A stretch of 64,000 bases of DNA from Salinivirgaceae bacterium (GTDB lineage: Bacteria; Bacteroidota; Bacteroidia; Bacteroidales; SZUA-534), in assembly GCA_024405635.1 (NCBI GenBank), contig JAKSOL010000005.1, positions 62,001 through 126,000 of the forward strand, given 5' to 3'. This document shows positions 15,638-24,631 of the stretch, in pieces. Numbering within the stretch: position 1 is the stretch's first letter; each line of letters starts with the position of its first letter. A program made the position numbers and the translations under genes. The notes beneath the pieces are model-generated. The model had not been told where the DNA came from. It worked only from the letters and a program-made list of their open reading frames with translations, and searched no databases.

Positions 15638-17515
15638 ATGTCAACAAAATCGCGATTTGCAGCACTATTTGCCACAAACTTTTGTGGTGTAATGAACGAC
15701 AACTATTTGAAAATGTTGGTGGTTTTTGTAGCCACAGCGTGGGTTGCTCCTCAGTATCGCGACCTAATAATAACCCTAACTCCGGGCGCATTGGTTTTTC
15801 CTTACCTTATTTTCTCGCCTTTAGCTGGCAAACTGCCGCAAATGTGCAACAAGGTAACAGTGGTACGCTGGGCCAAAATTGCCGAAATACCAATAATGAT
15901 AGTTGCCATTGTTGGTTTTTGCTTACACAACATTTGGTTAGCTCTTACTAGTGTGCTACTTATGGGTTTGCAATCGGCATTGTTTTCGCCATCAAAATAT
16001 GGTTTAATAAAAGACATTGGCGGACCTGAAGGCATATCGCACGGAATGGGCGTAATGGAGGCCATTGCCTTTATGGGCATGCTATTAGGCACTGTTCTTG
16101 CCGCAACCATGGCCGACCATGCATCGCTGTTTGTTCAATGCACACTACTTATTGTACTTGCAGCATTTGGAATGCTTTTTTCCTTTGTACTTAAAGCCGA
16201 TGAAGAAAAAGAGGCCATTGACACTCCTATTGGCATTATTAGTTTTCTGCGGTCAACATCAAAACTGATTAGCAAATACCGCGGACTAAACGGTATTATT
16301 CATGTGCTTTCAATTTTTTGGTGGCTATCGGCAACCTTGCAAATGGTGGTGGTTATTTATTGTAGCAAACTATTGGGACTTGACTCAACTCAGCAAGGTA
16401 TTTTGCTTGCCATTGTTGCTGTTGGCATTTCGGTTGGTTGCGTAATTGGCGGTCAGCTTGACAAACACCATTTTATGCTTGGGCTTGTTCCTGCATTTGG
16501 TTTTGCTGTAGGAATAATGCTGTTAGCAATATTCTTTATCAACCTCAACACAGTATGGTTCACCATTTTAGTATTTTCAGTTGCTTTTACTTGCGGATTA
16601 TTCAAAATTCCACTTGATGCCGAAATACAAAAACAAGCCGACATTAGCGAGCTGAACATTGTACTAGCCTACTTTAACCAAATTTCGTTTATATACATTT
16701 TTGCAGCATCGGCAACCACAAGCATACTAAACATGTTTTTTGATGTTACTTATGTTTTCTTGTTTGCGGCATTGGTGATGTTTGCGGCTTCGTTCTACAT
16801 TTTGTTCAACTACCGACCAATGATGTGCAACTTTGCTCGCCGACTGATGCACTTGCACTACATCGTTACTATTACAGGCCGCAACAACCTTGAATGTAAC
16901 AATGGCGAAAACCTGTTCATTTTGCCAGCACACCGCGCAGTAATTGACCCTATGCTGCTTTTTACCGAATTTTTCGATGTTCGTATGCAACCTATGGTTG
17001 ACGAAGGTTATTTCAGCATACCACTAATTGGCCACGTGTTAGGCGAATTTGACTCAATTATGGTTCCAGACCTTATGCTGTCGCGCAACGGAGTGGAACA
17101 AGCAAAAACATTAACAAACATTGGGCGTGATGCTCTTGCCAATGGACGCAACTTGCTCATTTACCCATCGGGACATATAACTACCAATGGTAAAGAGACA
17201 ATAGGTTCGCGACGTTTGGCTCACGAGCTTTGTTCAGCATTACCACAAAACACCAAAGTTGTGACAATAAAAATTGCAGGATTATGGGGCAGCGAATGGA
17301 GTCGATTTGGACTTAACCACACGCCAAGCATTGTACGATTGCTATTCAAAAGCCTTGCGCTGATGATGTGCGGTGCAATATTCTTTATCAAAAAACGTAA
17401 CGTAAGCCTAATTGTTGACGACATAACAGAGCTGGCTCGTCAATGGGCACCACTTGGCAAAATGGAGTTTAATCGCAACCTTGAAGAGTGGCTAAACAAA
17501 GGTATTGAGGAGTAA
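15638..17515 (+). CDS. Fusion: MFS transporter + PlsC-type acyltransferase
   Basis: This is a 625-residue protein. Residues 1 to about 395 are a 12-helix major facilitator domain (PSKYGLIKDIGG, the loop typical of lysophospholipid transporters of the LplT type). The rest is a lysophosphatidate-acyltransferase-like domain, with the catalytic H-x4-D as HRAVID (H432, D437) and the YPSGHITTNGKE block. In proteobacteria, LplT flips lysophospholipids inward and Aas re-acylates them. Here transport and acylation appear on one chain, without the acyl-ACP synthetase part of Aas. Its likely role is lysophospholipid salvage at the inner membrane. It follows the polytopic membrane protein by 3 bp and ends at a strong bidirectional terminator. 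Confidence 0.83.
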   Translation: MSTKSRFAALFATNFCGVMNDNYLKMLVVFVATAWVAPQYRDLIITLTPGALVFPYLIFSPLAGKLPQMCNKVTVVRWAKIAEIPIMIVAIVGFCLHNIWLALTSVLLMGLQSALFSPSKYGLIKDIGGPEGISHGMGVMEAIAFMGMLLGTVLAATMADHASLFVQCTLLIVLAAFGMLFSFVLKADEEKEAIDTPIGIISFLRSTSKLISKYRGLNGIIHVLSIFWWLSATLQMVVVIYCSKLLGLDSTQQGILLAIVAVGISVGCVIGGQLDKHHFMLGLVPAFGFAVGIMLLAIFFINLNTVWFTILVFSVAFTCGLFKIPLDAEIQKQADISELNIVLAYFNQISFIYIFAASATTSILNMFFDVTYVFLFAALVMFAASFYILFNYRPMMCNFARRLMHLHYIVTITGRNNLECNNGENLFILPAHRAVIDPMLLFTEFFDVRMQPMVDEGYFSIPLIGHVLGEFDSIMVPDLMLSRNGVEQAKTLTNIGRDALANGRNLLIYPSGHITTNGKETIGSRRLAHELCSALPQNTKVVTIKIAGLWGSEWSRFGLNHTPSIVRLLFKSLALMMCGAIFFIKKRNVSLIVDDITELARQWAPLGKMEFNRNLEEWLNKGIEE

Positions 17516-17538
17516 CAAACAACATACTATAAACAAAT

Positions 17539-17569
17539 AGCCCCGATAAGGAGATTCTTTATCGGGGCT
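17539..17569. terminator. Bidirectional terminator between convergent genes
   Basis: AGCCCCGATAA (17539-17549) pairs perfectly with TTATCGGGGCT (17559-17569). It lies between the plus-strand MFS-PlsC gene and the minus-strand pyridoxal kinase gene. Confidence 0.85.
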
Positions 17570-17592
17570 GTTTATGTTATTGATAATTGTTA

Positions 17593-18465
17593 CTATTTAG
17601 CTTGAGCAGCCAAACGGTTAATCAACATTGGGAATGCAGTTTCAAAATCGACGCCATAATTATTGTGTGGTTCATGAGAAAGAGTTTGCTTAATTGACTC
17701 AACCACAAAATCGCCAGCAAGGGCATACGAGTCGTGCAACGATAGGCCACGCATCATGGCGCCAGTAAGAACGCTGGCAAAAATATCGCCAGTGCCATGG
17801 AAACTTTGCGATTGTTTTTCGTGGAAATACCAATCAATTTCGCCAGTTGTTGAATCAAGCGATGCAATACCAATTTTTCCTACCACGTTGCTCAATCCAG
17901 GTTGCTCGGCATCAAAAACTACGCCTTTAAGCACAACTTTTTTTGCACCAAGAGCAGCAAGTTTGTGCAACACATCTTTAACATATTCAACATTGTAACC
18001 GCTTGCAACGTAAGGAGTTTGCAACATAAACGAAGCCTCAGTAAGGTTTGGTACAACAATATCGGCTTTTGAGCAAAGTTTTGCCATTTCAAGCGCAAAT
18101 TCTTGGGTAAAGCCAGGATAAAGGCTTCCATTGTCGGCCATACATGGGTCAATAACCTTAAGAGCACCTTCGGCACCAAATTTGTCAATAAACTCGCTCA
18201 TAAGGTTCAACTGTTCAAACGAGCCAAGGTAACCTGTGTAAATTGCATCGAATTTAATTCCCTCGTTAAGCCAATGTTCCCAAATTGGGCGAATTTGGTC
18301 GGTAAGGTCATCAAATGTAAAACCTTTGAACATGGTGTGAGTTGACAATACGGCGGTTGGGATTATTGCGGTTTCGACACCCATTGCCGAAATGATTGGC
18401 AATGCAACTGTAAGCGAGCATTTGCCTACGCACGATACATCTTGAATAGTTACAATTCGTTTCAT
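17593..18465 (-). CDS. pdxY: Pyridoxal/pyridoxamine kinase (PdxY/PdxK type)
   Basis: This is a 290-residue ribokinase-fold enzyme that phosphorylates pyridoxal, pyridoxamine or pyridoxine with ATP in the PLP salvage pathway. The start reads TIQDVSCVGKCSLTVALPII, the usual beginning of Bacteroidota pyridoxamine kinases. The anion hole and catalytic Asp are in FHGTGDIFASVLTGA. A substrate-lid segment (TVLSTHTMFKGF-like; here AVLSTHTMFKGFTF) is also present. A TAATTTTG box at 18493-18500 lies 27 bp upstream, so it is a single-gene transcript. The symbol is by family resemblance; PdxK and PdxY cannot be separated by eye. Confidence 0.85.
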   Translation of the reverse strand: MKRIVTIQDVSCVGKCSLTVALPIISAMGVETAIIPTAVLSTHTMFKGFTFDDLTDQIRPIWEHWLNEGIKFDAIYTGYLGSFEQLNLMSEFIDKFGAEGALKVIDPCMADNGSLYPGFTQEFALEMAKLCSKADIVVPNLTEASFMLQTPYVASGYNVEYVKDVLHKLAALGAKKVVLKGVVFDAEQPGLSNVVGKIGIASLDSTTGEIDWYFHEKQSQSFHGTGDIFASVLTGAMMRGLSLHDSYALAGDFVVESIKQTLSHEPHNNYGVDFETAFPMLINRLAAQAK

Positions 18466-18492
18466 TGTTGTTTATTGATTTTTTTTGATGCG

Positions 18493-18500
18493 CAAAATTA
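18493..18500 (-). promoter_or_regulatory. -7 box TAATTTTG for the pyridoxal kinase gene
   Basis: Exact TAnnTTTG match on the minus strand, 27 bp before the ATG at 18465. Confidence 0.6.
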
Positions 18501-18551
18501 CGCCTATGCCAATAGCCAACACTTCTATATTTCGCAACTATATTTACATAT

Positions 18552-19292
18552 TTAGGAACAAAGTTCCATTTCGTATTTAAGATCGGCGCGGTTGTACGAT
18601 GGCACAAAGCCTTGCACCTTTGAAAAGCCCATTGTTTGGTACAAATGATTTGCAGCATGCAAACTGCTGTTTGTTTCAAGCACTATTCGGCTGATGCCTT
18701 TATTTCGTGCATAATTGATAATTGAATTGATAAGTTTTTTGCCCAAACCTTGGTTTTGACAATTTGGGCTTACTGCCAATTTGGTAAGTTCATATTCGCC
18801 ATCGGCAGGACGAAACATAAGTGCCACGCAACCAACTACTTCGTTATTAATTTTAGCAACCAAAATATGTCCGCCCAAATCAATTATATGTTGCTGCGGA
18901 TTGGTTAAAACGTCAATATCGTGTTGTTCAACCACAAAGTATTTTTCAATCCACTGGCGATTAAGTCGTTCAAAGTCTGGTTGAAATTTAGGATTCCAGT
19001 CTTCAATAATAATTTCGTTCATTTTGTTTCCGCGTTTTTCAACAAAGCACCAAAGTTTATACATCAAAAAGCCCCACACCAAAAACAGAACAATGTGCAC
19101 CCAGCGCGGCACAATGGTTACATAGGTACTTGTGTCAAAACGCTCAACATTTGGAATATCGGCATAAAAATAAGCACCCGCACCAAAATCAAGTTCGTCA
19201 ATCAGCCCAAGCCGATTGGCCATTATATAAAAAGCAATAAGCAGAATCACAATACCAACAACGGTGGTTGCAATTCTGCTTATCGTTTTCAT
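18552..19292 (-). CDS. GNAT acetyltransferase with N-terminal two-helix membrane domain
   Basis: The frame of 246 residues has two parts. Residues 1 to about 90 hold two hydrophobic segments (IATTVVGIVILLIAFYIM and WVHIVLFLVWGFLMYKLW) around a short loop. Residues 91-246 are a GCN5-related N-acetyltransferase: LTKLAVSPNCQNQGLGKKL is the acetyl-CoA-binding motif A (Q-x-x-G-x-G/L). A methionine at residue 91 is exactly where free-standing GNATs of this type begin. So this is either a true fusion that tethers the enzyme to the inner membrane or two genes joined in frame. It follows the YeiH-like exporter by 14 bp in one operon. The substrate is unknown. Confidence 0.7.
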   Translation of the reverse strand: MKTISRIATTVVGIVILLIAFYIMANRLGLIDELDFGAGAYFYADIPNVERFDTSTYVTIVPRWVHIVLFLVWGFLMYKLWCFVEKRGNKMNEIIIEDWNPKFQPDFERLNRQWIEKYFVVEQHDIDVLTNPQQHIIDLGGHILVAKINNEVVGCVALMFRPADGEYELTKLAVSPNCQNQGLGKKLINSIINYARNKGISRIVLETNSSLHAANHLYQTMGFSKVQGFVPSYNRADLKYEMELCS

Positions 19293-19306
19293 TTTAAGTA
19301 GATTTT

Positions 19307-20713
19307 TTAATCAAGCACAGGAACATTGAAGAATGTGCCCGAAAGCAAGAACCAAACAGCAAAGAAGGTTAGCGCAATGTTAAATACTTGACCAGCAATG
19401 TATAGCCAAAGTACTTTGCCGCCTTGCATTTGTTTAACAATTTGGCGGAAGTTTGTGTCAAGGCCAATGCTAGTGAACGCTAACACAAATGCCCAGTTTT
19501 TATATTGGTCAAGCACTTTGTTTATTTTGCCTACCTCAGCAGCGCAATCAACGCCAAACCATTGTTGTCCGTAGGTTACAAGCAACGATGCAATGATTGA
19601 TGCAACAAAGAAACCAATGATGAATTTTGGGAAACGATACCAAATTTCGGCAGCACCAACTTTGTTGCCTTCGTTTTTGTTTACATAAGTTGCAAAGAAC
19701 AAAGCCACAAAAAAGGCGATGAAACCAATAAGAATGTTTTGAATTGATTTAACCAACACTGCTGCAGTTTGAGCCTCGGCTCCTAATGCTGTACCAGCTA
19801 CCACAACGGCACCAGTACTATCAACAGTTCCTCCAATGAGCGAGCCTCCCATAATTGGCGACATGCCTACGGCTTTAATTATCATTGGTTCAAATACCAT
19901 CATTAGCACAGTAAAGATGATTGATATTGAAACGGCCAACGAAAGGTCGGTTTTTTTGGCTCCCGAAGCTGCTCCGGTTGCAATGGCTGCACTTGTACCG
20001 CAAACGCTAGTTGCTGCAGCTAAGGTAATTACCAATGGTTTGTTGCCTATTTTGAATACACGGGTGCCTAACCACCACATAAAAATGATTACCACTGGGG
20101 TTACAATCCAAGCGATACCCAAACCATAAAGGCCAAATTTGGCAATGTTTGAGAATAAAACTGAAAAGCCCATTATTACCAAACCGCTCTTAATGTAAAA
20201 TTCGGTTTTAATAGCTGGTTTTAACCAAGCAGGAACGCCAACTGTGTTTGAAATAAGCAAGCCTAAAATCAATGCCCAAAATGCCCATTCCAAATAACGG
20301 TTAAAGGTAAATTCAGCGCTTACCAAACGAACAATAAGACTCAACACAAATAGCACCACAAATGCTGGAATGTATTTTTTTACGCTCTCGCCTTGCAATT
20401 TTGCGCCAATGGTAAATAGCAAACCAAGTACTCCAAAAGTTACAAAAGTTTTTATCCAAAATTCGCCTCGAACAAATTGGTCGCTCAATGGCATTAGTTT
20501 TGCTTTTGCAATTTGGTCGGGAGTAAGGTTTTCCCACAATTGCCATTTGCTGAAATTTAGGGCTGAGAAATTAAACCAACCTGTAAAATGTGCCAAACAA
20601 GCTACTGCTATTACAATAAAGCCAATCCAGCATGCTAACCAATCTTCTTTTCGCCAAAGGTCTGAAATGTTGGACTTTCCAACAGTTACCACATCAGAAT
20701 TTTTTTCTGTCAT
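19307..20713 (-). CDS. YeiH-family putative sulfate exporter
   Basis: This is a 468-residue polytopic membrane protein of the UPF0324/YeiH family, often annotated as a putative sulfate exporter. The family core is visible: TLAAATSVCGTSAAIATGAA, then MGGSLIGGTVDSTGAVV, and the paired hydrophobic repeats. It has an N-terminal extension with two or three extra helices relative to E. coli YeiH (about 350 residues). It is the first gene of an operon with the GNAT gene, behind a TATATTTG box about 90 bp upstream. The transported ion has not been shown directly for most of this family. Confidence 0.82.
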   Translation of the reverse strand: MTEKNSDVVTVGKSNISDLWRKEDWLACWIGFIVIAVACLAHFTGWFNFSALNFSKWQLWENLTPDQIAKAKLMPLSDQFVRGEFWIKTFVTFGVLGLLFTIGAKLQGESVKKYIPAFVVLFVLSLIVRLVSAEFTFNRYLEWAFWALILGLLISNTVGVPAWLKPAIKTEFYIKSGLVIMGFSVLFSNIAKFGLYGLGIAWIVTPVVIIFMWWLGTRVFKIGNKPLVITLAAATSVCGTSAAIATGAASGAKKTDLSLAVSISIIFTVLMMVFEPMIIKAVGMSPIMGGSLIGGTVDSTGAVVVAGTALGAEAQTAAVLVKSIQNILIGFIAFFVALFFATYVNKNEGNKVGAAEIWYRFPKFIIGFFVASIIASLLVTYGQQWFGVDCAAEVGKINKVLDQYKNWAFVLAFTSIGLDTNFRQIVKQMQGGKVLWLYIAGQVFNIALTFFAVWFLLSGTFFNVPVLD

Positions 20714-20800
20714 AATTTTAGTTTTTTTGCACTTGCCGATTTAATAGTGTAAAAGACTAACAATCAACAAATTAAGTTATTAAAATAATTATTTGCGTTG

Positions 20801-20808
20801 CAAATATA
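20801..20808 (-). promoter_or_regulatory. -7 box TATATTTG for the YeiH-GNAT operon
   Basis: Exact TAnnTTTG match on the minus strand, 87 bp before the ATG at 20713, giving a leader of about 80 nt. No stable hairpin was seen in that leader. Confidence 0.5.
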
Positions 20809-20946
20809 AATGTAAGCGCGAATACAACGTATCAAGTGACTCAAAATCAGCAAAAAATAGGTAAAAGTACTCCCCTACTTTATACTTGTTACTACCATTT
20901 CAAGCAATGGTTTGCTGTTTTGAAACGACATGTATCTCAAAAAAAA

Positions 20947-20976
20947 AGCGCCTTTGGTTGCAATACCAAAAGCGCT
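20947..20976 (-). terminator. Terminator of the histidine kinase gene
   Basis: AGCGC-TTTGG pairs with CCAAA-GCGCT, with one internal mismatch. On the minus strand a run of T follows. It lies about 50 bp after the kinase stop. Confidence 0.75.
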
Positions 20977-21025
20977 GAACAAAAGTTTTTTTCATTGCCG
21001 ACTATTCGGCATATTGTTTTGGCAA

Positions 21026-23353
21026 TCAATTAGTTGGTTGATTGATTTTAGATTCAATAAAGTTTAAAATATCAACCCCATTGAGCGGAACTCGCAAGAA
21101 ATCGGAAAAACCAGCATTTAATATATTTTGTACTTCTTCTTTTAAATCGAAGTGCGAGTATGTAACCATAGGAGGCAGGTTGCTCAATCCATTAAGTTGC
21201 TCAATTATTTCAATTGCGGTATCTGATTTTTGGTAAAAATCTACCATTACCAAATCGGCGTTTTCGTTGTTGGATAAGTAGTGTAAAAGTTCGTTTCCAT
21301 TTTTCAGCCACACGTAATTAATGTTGGTAAATCTTACCATTTTTTCAATGTGATGCGCATCAATATCATCAGCGGTAACATGAACAATTGTTCGGTTTTG
21401 CCATTGATAGTTTGAACATAATTGCTTCATGCGTTCAAGAATTGTGTCTGTGTAGTTGGTTGATATAGGGAAATTGATAAAGAACACCGAACCTTTATTA
21501 GGTTTTGACAAAACGTGAATTTTTCCACCGAGTTGTTCCACAATCATTTGGCTCAGTGTCAGGCCAAGACCGGCGCCTTCGCCAGCTTCAGTATAGTTAT
21601 GGCGCTCAACCTTACCAAATAGGGCAAATATAGTGTTGTGCATTTCGGCGGGAATACCAATTCCCGAATCTTGTACAAACAATTCAACTTTGTTCTCGCG
21701 TATGTCGCACAAACCTATTTTAACTACGCCTTTGGCGCTAAATTTTATAGCATTATCTATTAATTGGCGCAGAACTATGCGAAAGTTATAGGTGTCGGTT
21801 TCAACAATAATATCGTTAAAAATGGTAGGCAAATCGCAAACTAAATCAATTTGTCCCGATAGCACTTTTTCGTTGTTTTTATACAGTTTAATAACGCCCT
21901 CAACTTGTTGATATAGGTTACATTTTTCTTTTTTTAAGAAAAGTTGTTTTGTCTCAAGTTCCGATATTTTAATCACATTATCGATGGTGGACATAAACTG
22001 TGTACCACTACTAACAATCATATCGCAAAAATCCTCGCGTTCGCTTTGTGTAATATCGGGGTCGGCAAGCATGTTGCTATATCCAATAATGCTACGAATA
22101 GGGAGCAGCAAGTCGTTGTTCATATTGCGCAACAGGGTGGCTTTTAGCCGGTCGGCATCTTCGGCACGTGTACGTGCTTGGGTTAAGAAGAATTGGTTGC
22201 GTTGTTGTGTTATGTAGCACGACAAGATATTGGCCAAAACCATCATGTTTTCAATATCGAGACTCTTGACATTGTATGTCGAGTTGGTTTCAATTAACAA
22301 ATAGCCGTTGAATTGGGTTTCTTTGGTTGCGTCGTAAATTGGGAACGCATAGTGGTTCACCATTTTATTTGTTATGCCAAATAGTTTTCGTGTTTTTGGC
22401 ATCATTTTATAGTCGCGCGGCCCACTAATGTATGGATAGTTTGCAAAGATTTCGTCAAACTCGGGATTTTCAATGTGATTTATTATGCATTGTTCTTCGT
22501 CATATTTATTTATTTGGGGAGCTGCATATTGGTATTTTATAACGCTCTTGTCTTTTATTCTAACATAAACCACAAAACGTTTTAGATGCAATCCTTCGCA
22601 AAGAGAGATGGTGGCAGGAGTAAGGCTATCGTCGGTATAGCCCGATTGCGACACTATTGATACAATGGTATTAACTGCACGATTTATGGTTATTGTTTTC
22701 TGCAGTTGAGCTTTCATTTCGGCAATTTCGGTTATGTCCGAAATTTTTATAATGATGCGACCATCGGCACAACCTCTGATGCTGATGCGTAACATTCGGC
22801 CCAAGTTTTTTGCATCGAAAATGCGCATTTTGAGCAACGACTCGTCAACGATATTTGGCACCAGAATAAGAACATTGCTCTTAATATATTCAGAGAGTGT
22901 GTGGCCTATGCAGTTTTGATTTTCAACGTTTATCACATTAAAAACATTGCCGCTAGCGTAGTCAATTCGCCAACCTAAAATAGACATATCGTCGTCAGTG
23001 CGCGACAGCACAAGCAAGCATTGTCCGGTATTGATTTCAAATCCTTTAAAAATATCGACATTGCTTAATCGCAATAAAATTAAGCCTTCAGACTCTGGCA
23101 ACAACATTGAAGCGCAAGCATCAACTTGTTTTTCAATAGAATTGTTGCTCAAGGTTAAACTAAACGTTACGCTATTGTCGGTTGTTAGTTTTGAAAGATG
23201 AGAATTAAATTCTTGAAGCCCTGATTGGCTCAAATGTTGCTCAAATGTTGTTCCAACGACACTGCAACTAAAAAAATCGAAGGCCGATTTTGAGGCAGAA
23301 ATAATGCTGCCGTTTTTTAGGATTAACTCACACGAATCGCACGCGGTACCCAT
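21026..23353 (-). CDS. Hybrid sensor histidine kinase lacking the H-box histidine
   Basis: The protein is 775 residues with no clear membrane segment, so it is probably cytoplasmic. In order: two PAS-like regions (about 1-110 and 120-210), a GAF-like region (220-390), a dimerisation region (395-470), an HATPase domain (500-635) and a receiver-like domain (650-770). The HATPase boxes look intact: DNAIKFS, DSGIGIP and GAGLGLTL. The H-box, normally N-M-S-H-E-x-R-x-P, reads NMNNDLLLPI, with Asn413 where the phosphorylated His should be. The receiver keeps an Asp (LVMVDFY) but has RVPLN where the conserved Lys is expected. It is a single gene with a promoter box 7 bp before the ATG. Autokinase activity is doubtful; it may be an ATP-binding sensor scaffold. 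Confidence 0.8.
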   Translation of the reverse strand: MGTACDSCELILKNGSIISASKSAFDFFSCSVVGTTFEQHLSQSGLQEFNSHLSKLTTDNSVTFSLTLSNNSIEKQVDACASMLLPESEGLILLRLSNVDIFKGFEINTGQCLLVLSRTDDDMSILGWRIDYASGNVFNVINVENQNCIGHTLSEYIKSNVLILVPNIVDESLLKMRIFDAKNLGRMLRISIRGCADGRIIIKISDITEIAEMKAQLQKTITINRAVNTIVSIVSQSGYTDDSLTPATISLCEGLHLKRFVVYVRIKDKSVIKYQYAAPQINKYDEEQCIINHIENPEFDEIFANYPYISGPRDYKMMPKTRKLFGITNKMVNHYAFPIYDATKETQFNGYLLIETNSTYNVKSLDIENMMVLANILSCYITQQRNQFFLTQARTRAEDADRLKATLLRNMNNDLLLPIRSIIGYSNMLADPDITQSEREDFCDMIVSSGTQFMSTIDNVIKISELETKQLFLKKEKCNLYQQVEGVIKLYKNNEKVLSGQIDLVCDLPTIFNDIIVETDTYNFRIVLRQLIDNAIKFSAKGVVKIGLCDIRENKVELFVQDSGIGIPAEMHNTIFALFGKVERHNYTEAGEGAGLGLTLSQMIVEQLGGKIHVLSKPNKGSVFFINFPISTNYTDTILERMKQLCSNYQWQNRTIVHVTADDIDAHHIEKMVRFTNINYVWLKNGNELLHYLSNNENADLVMVDFYQKSDTAIEIIEQLNGLSNLPPMVTYSHFDLKEEVQNILNAGFSDFLRVPLNGVDILNFIESKINQPTN

Positions 23354-23360
23354 AGTTTTT

Positions 23361-23368
23361 CAAAAATA
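23361..23368 (-). promoter_or_regulatory. -7 box TATTTTTG, next to the kinase start codon
   Basis: Exact TAnnTTTG match on the minus strand that ends 7 bp before the ATG at 23353. It implies a leaderless or near-leaderless mRNA. Confidence 0.5.
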
Positions 23369-23543
23369 GTTTGGTTTGCGGGCTTAAATTACAATTTTTA
23401 TTGATGTACAAGATCAGCAAGCATTCGCAAAAGAGGTTGCATTTTTGAGTTCGTATTTCTAAGTGTGACAAAATACATATTTGAAGTGTCTAATTGCATT
23501 AAGCAATTTGATTGATGACAATGTGTAATTATCAGTGGTTTAG

Positions 23544-23551
23544 TATTTTTG
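23544..23551 (+). promoter_or_regulatory. -7 box TATTTTTG for the DUF3078 gene
   Basis: Exact TAnnTTTG match, 17 bp before the preferred ATG at 23569. It overlaps the longer reading frame and so argues against the upstream start at 23512. Confidence 0.55.
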
Positions 23552-23568
23552 CAACCGAAAAAAAATTT

Positions 23569-24558
23569 ATGAAAAAGATGAAAAAGATTAATCGTTTTGT
23601 GGTAATGGCATTAGCAATGGCCGCTCCACTATTGGGAAATGCCCAAGTAACCGAACTTGAAGGCAAACTTCGTACACAAAATACCGACACTACTGAGGGT
23701 TGGAAAGTTGATGGAGTTTTTTCGCTTACAGCATCGCAAACATCGCTAACTAACTGGGCAGCTGGCGGCAACAACAGCGTTTCGGGCAATGCTTTGTTTA
23801 GCATTCATGCAAACTACATTAAAAGCAAAAACACTTGGGAAAACTCGCTTGACCTTGGTTATGGTATTATGAAACAAGGCGAGGAAGAAAACTTCCGCAA
23901 GACCGATGACCGCGTTGATTTCCTTTCAAAATATGGACGCGAGGCTATAAAGAACTTTTACTACTCGGCTATGTTGAACTTTAAAACCCAAATGTATGTA
24001 GGTAAACAATATGGCGACGACACAATAAAGATTTCGAACTTTTTGGCTCCTGCTTACGTTGTTGGCGCTATTGGTATGGATTACAAACCAAACAACCACT
24101 TCAGCGCATTTATTGCTCCTTTTACATCAAAAACCACCATTGTTAACGACCAATCGTTAGCCGACCGCGGTTTGTTTGGTGTTAAAGCTGCTGTTCGCGA
24201 CGAAGATGGCACAAAGATTAAAGACGGTGAAAAAATATTTAGCGAGTTTGGTGGTTACATTCGCCTTATCTACACTCGCAGCGACTTTGAGGCCGAATTC
24301 CTTAAAAACGTAACCTTTACCACTAAAGCCGACTTTTTCTCAAACTACTTAAATGAACCTCAAAACATTGACGTTAGCTGGGAAACTCAAATAACAATGA
24401 AGGTGAACAAATTCATAACCTTGTCGCTTAACACTCACTTAATGTACGACGACAACATTCACACCTTTAAAACCGATGCCGATGGCAACAAAGTTGAGCA
24501 CGGAGCTAAAGTGCAATTCAAAGAGATTGCTGGTGTTGGAATCCAATACAAATTCTAA
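23569..24558 (+). CDS. DUF3078 outer-membrane-like protein
   Basis: Starting at the ATG at 23569 gives 329 residues with a signal peptide (MKKMKKINRFVVMALAM, cut after GNAQ). The mature part has alternating beta-strand character, WAAGGNNSVSGNALFSIHA near the start and a terminal aromatic (YKF-stop), as outer-membrane barrels do. The pattern fits DUF3078, a family found in Bacteroidota. The TNWAAGGNNS block is a good marker. Function is not known; a pore or structural outer-membrane role is plausible. It is a single gene with its own promoter and a strong terminator 33 bp downstream. Confidence 0.78.
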   Translation: MKKMKKINRFVVMALAMAAPLLGNAQVTELEGKLRTQNTDTTEGWKVDGVFSLTASQTSLTNWAAGGNNSVSGNALFSIHANYIKSKNTWENSLDLGYGIMKQGEEENFRKTDDRVDFLSKYGREAIKNFYYSAMLNFKTQMYVGKQYGDDTIKISNFLAPAYVVGAIGMDYKPNNHFSAFIAPFTSKTTIVNDQSLADRGLFGVKAAVRDEDGTKIKDGEKIFSEFGGYIRLIYTRSDFEAEFLKNVTFTTKADFFSNYLNEPQNIDVSWETQITMKVNKFITLSLNTHLMYDDNIHTFKTDADGNKVEHGAKVQFKEIAGVGIQYKF

Positions 24559-24590
24559 TTGGTTAGAATTTAATAATAGATTATTACTTA

Positions 24591-24631
24591 AAACAATCAC
24601 CGTTGAGCCATTCAGCGGTGATTGTTTTTTT
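24591..24631 (+). terminator. Terminator of the DUF3078 gene
   Basis: AAACAATCACCG (24591-24602) pairs with CGGTGATTGTTT (24616-24627), followed by T residues. Confidence 0.88.
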
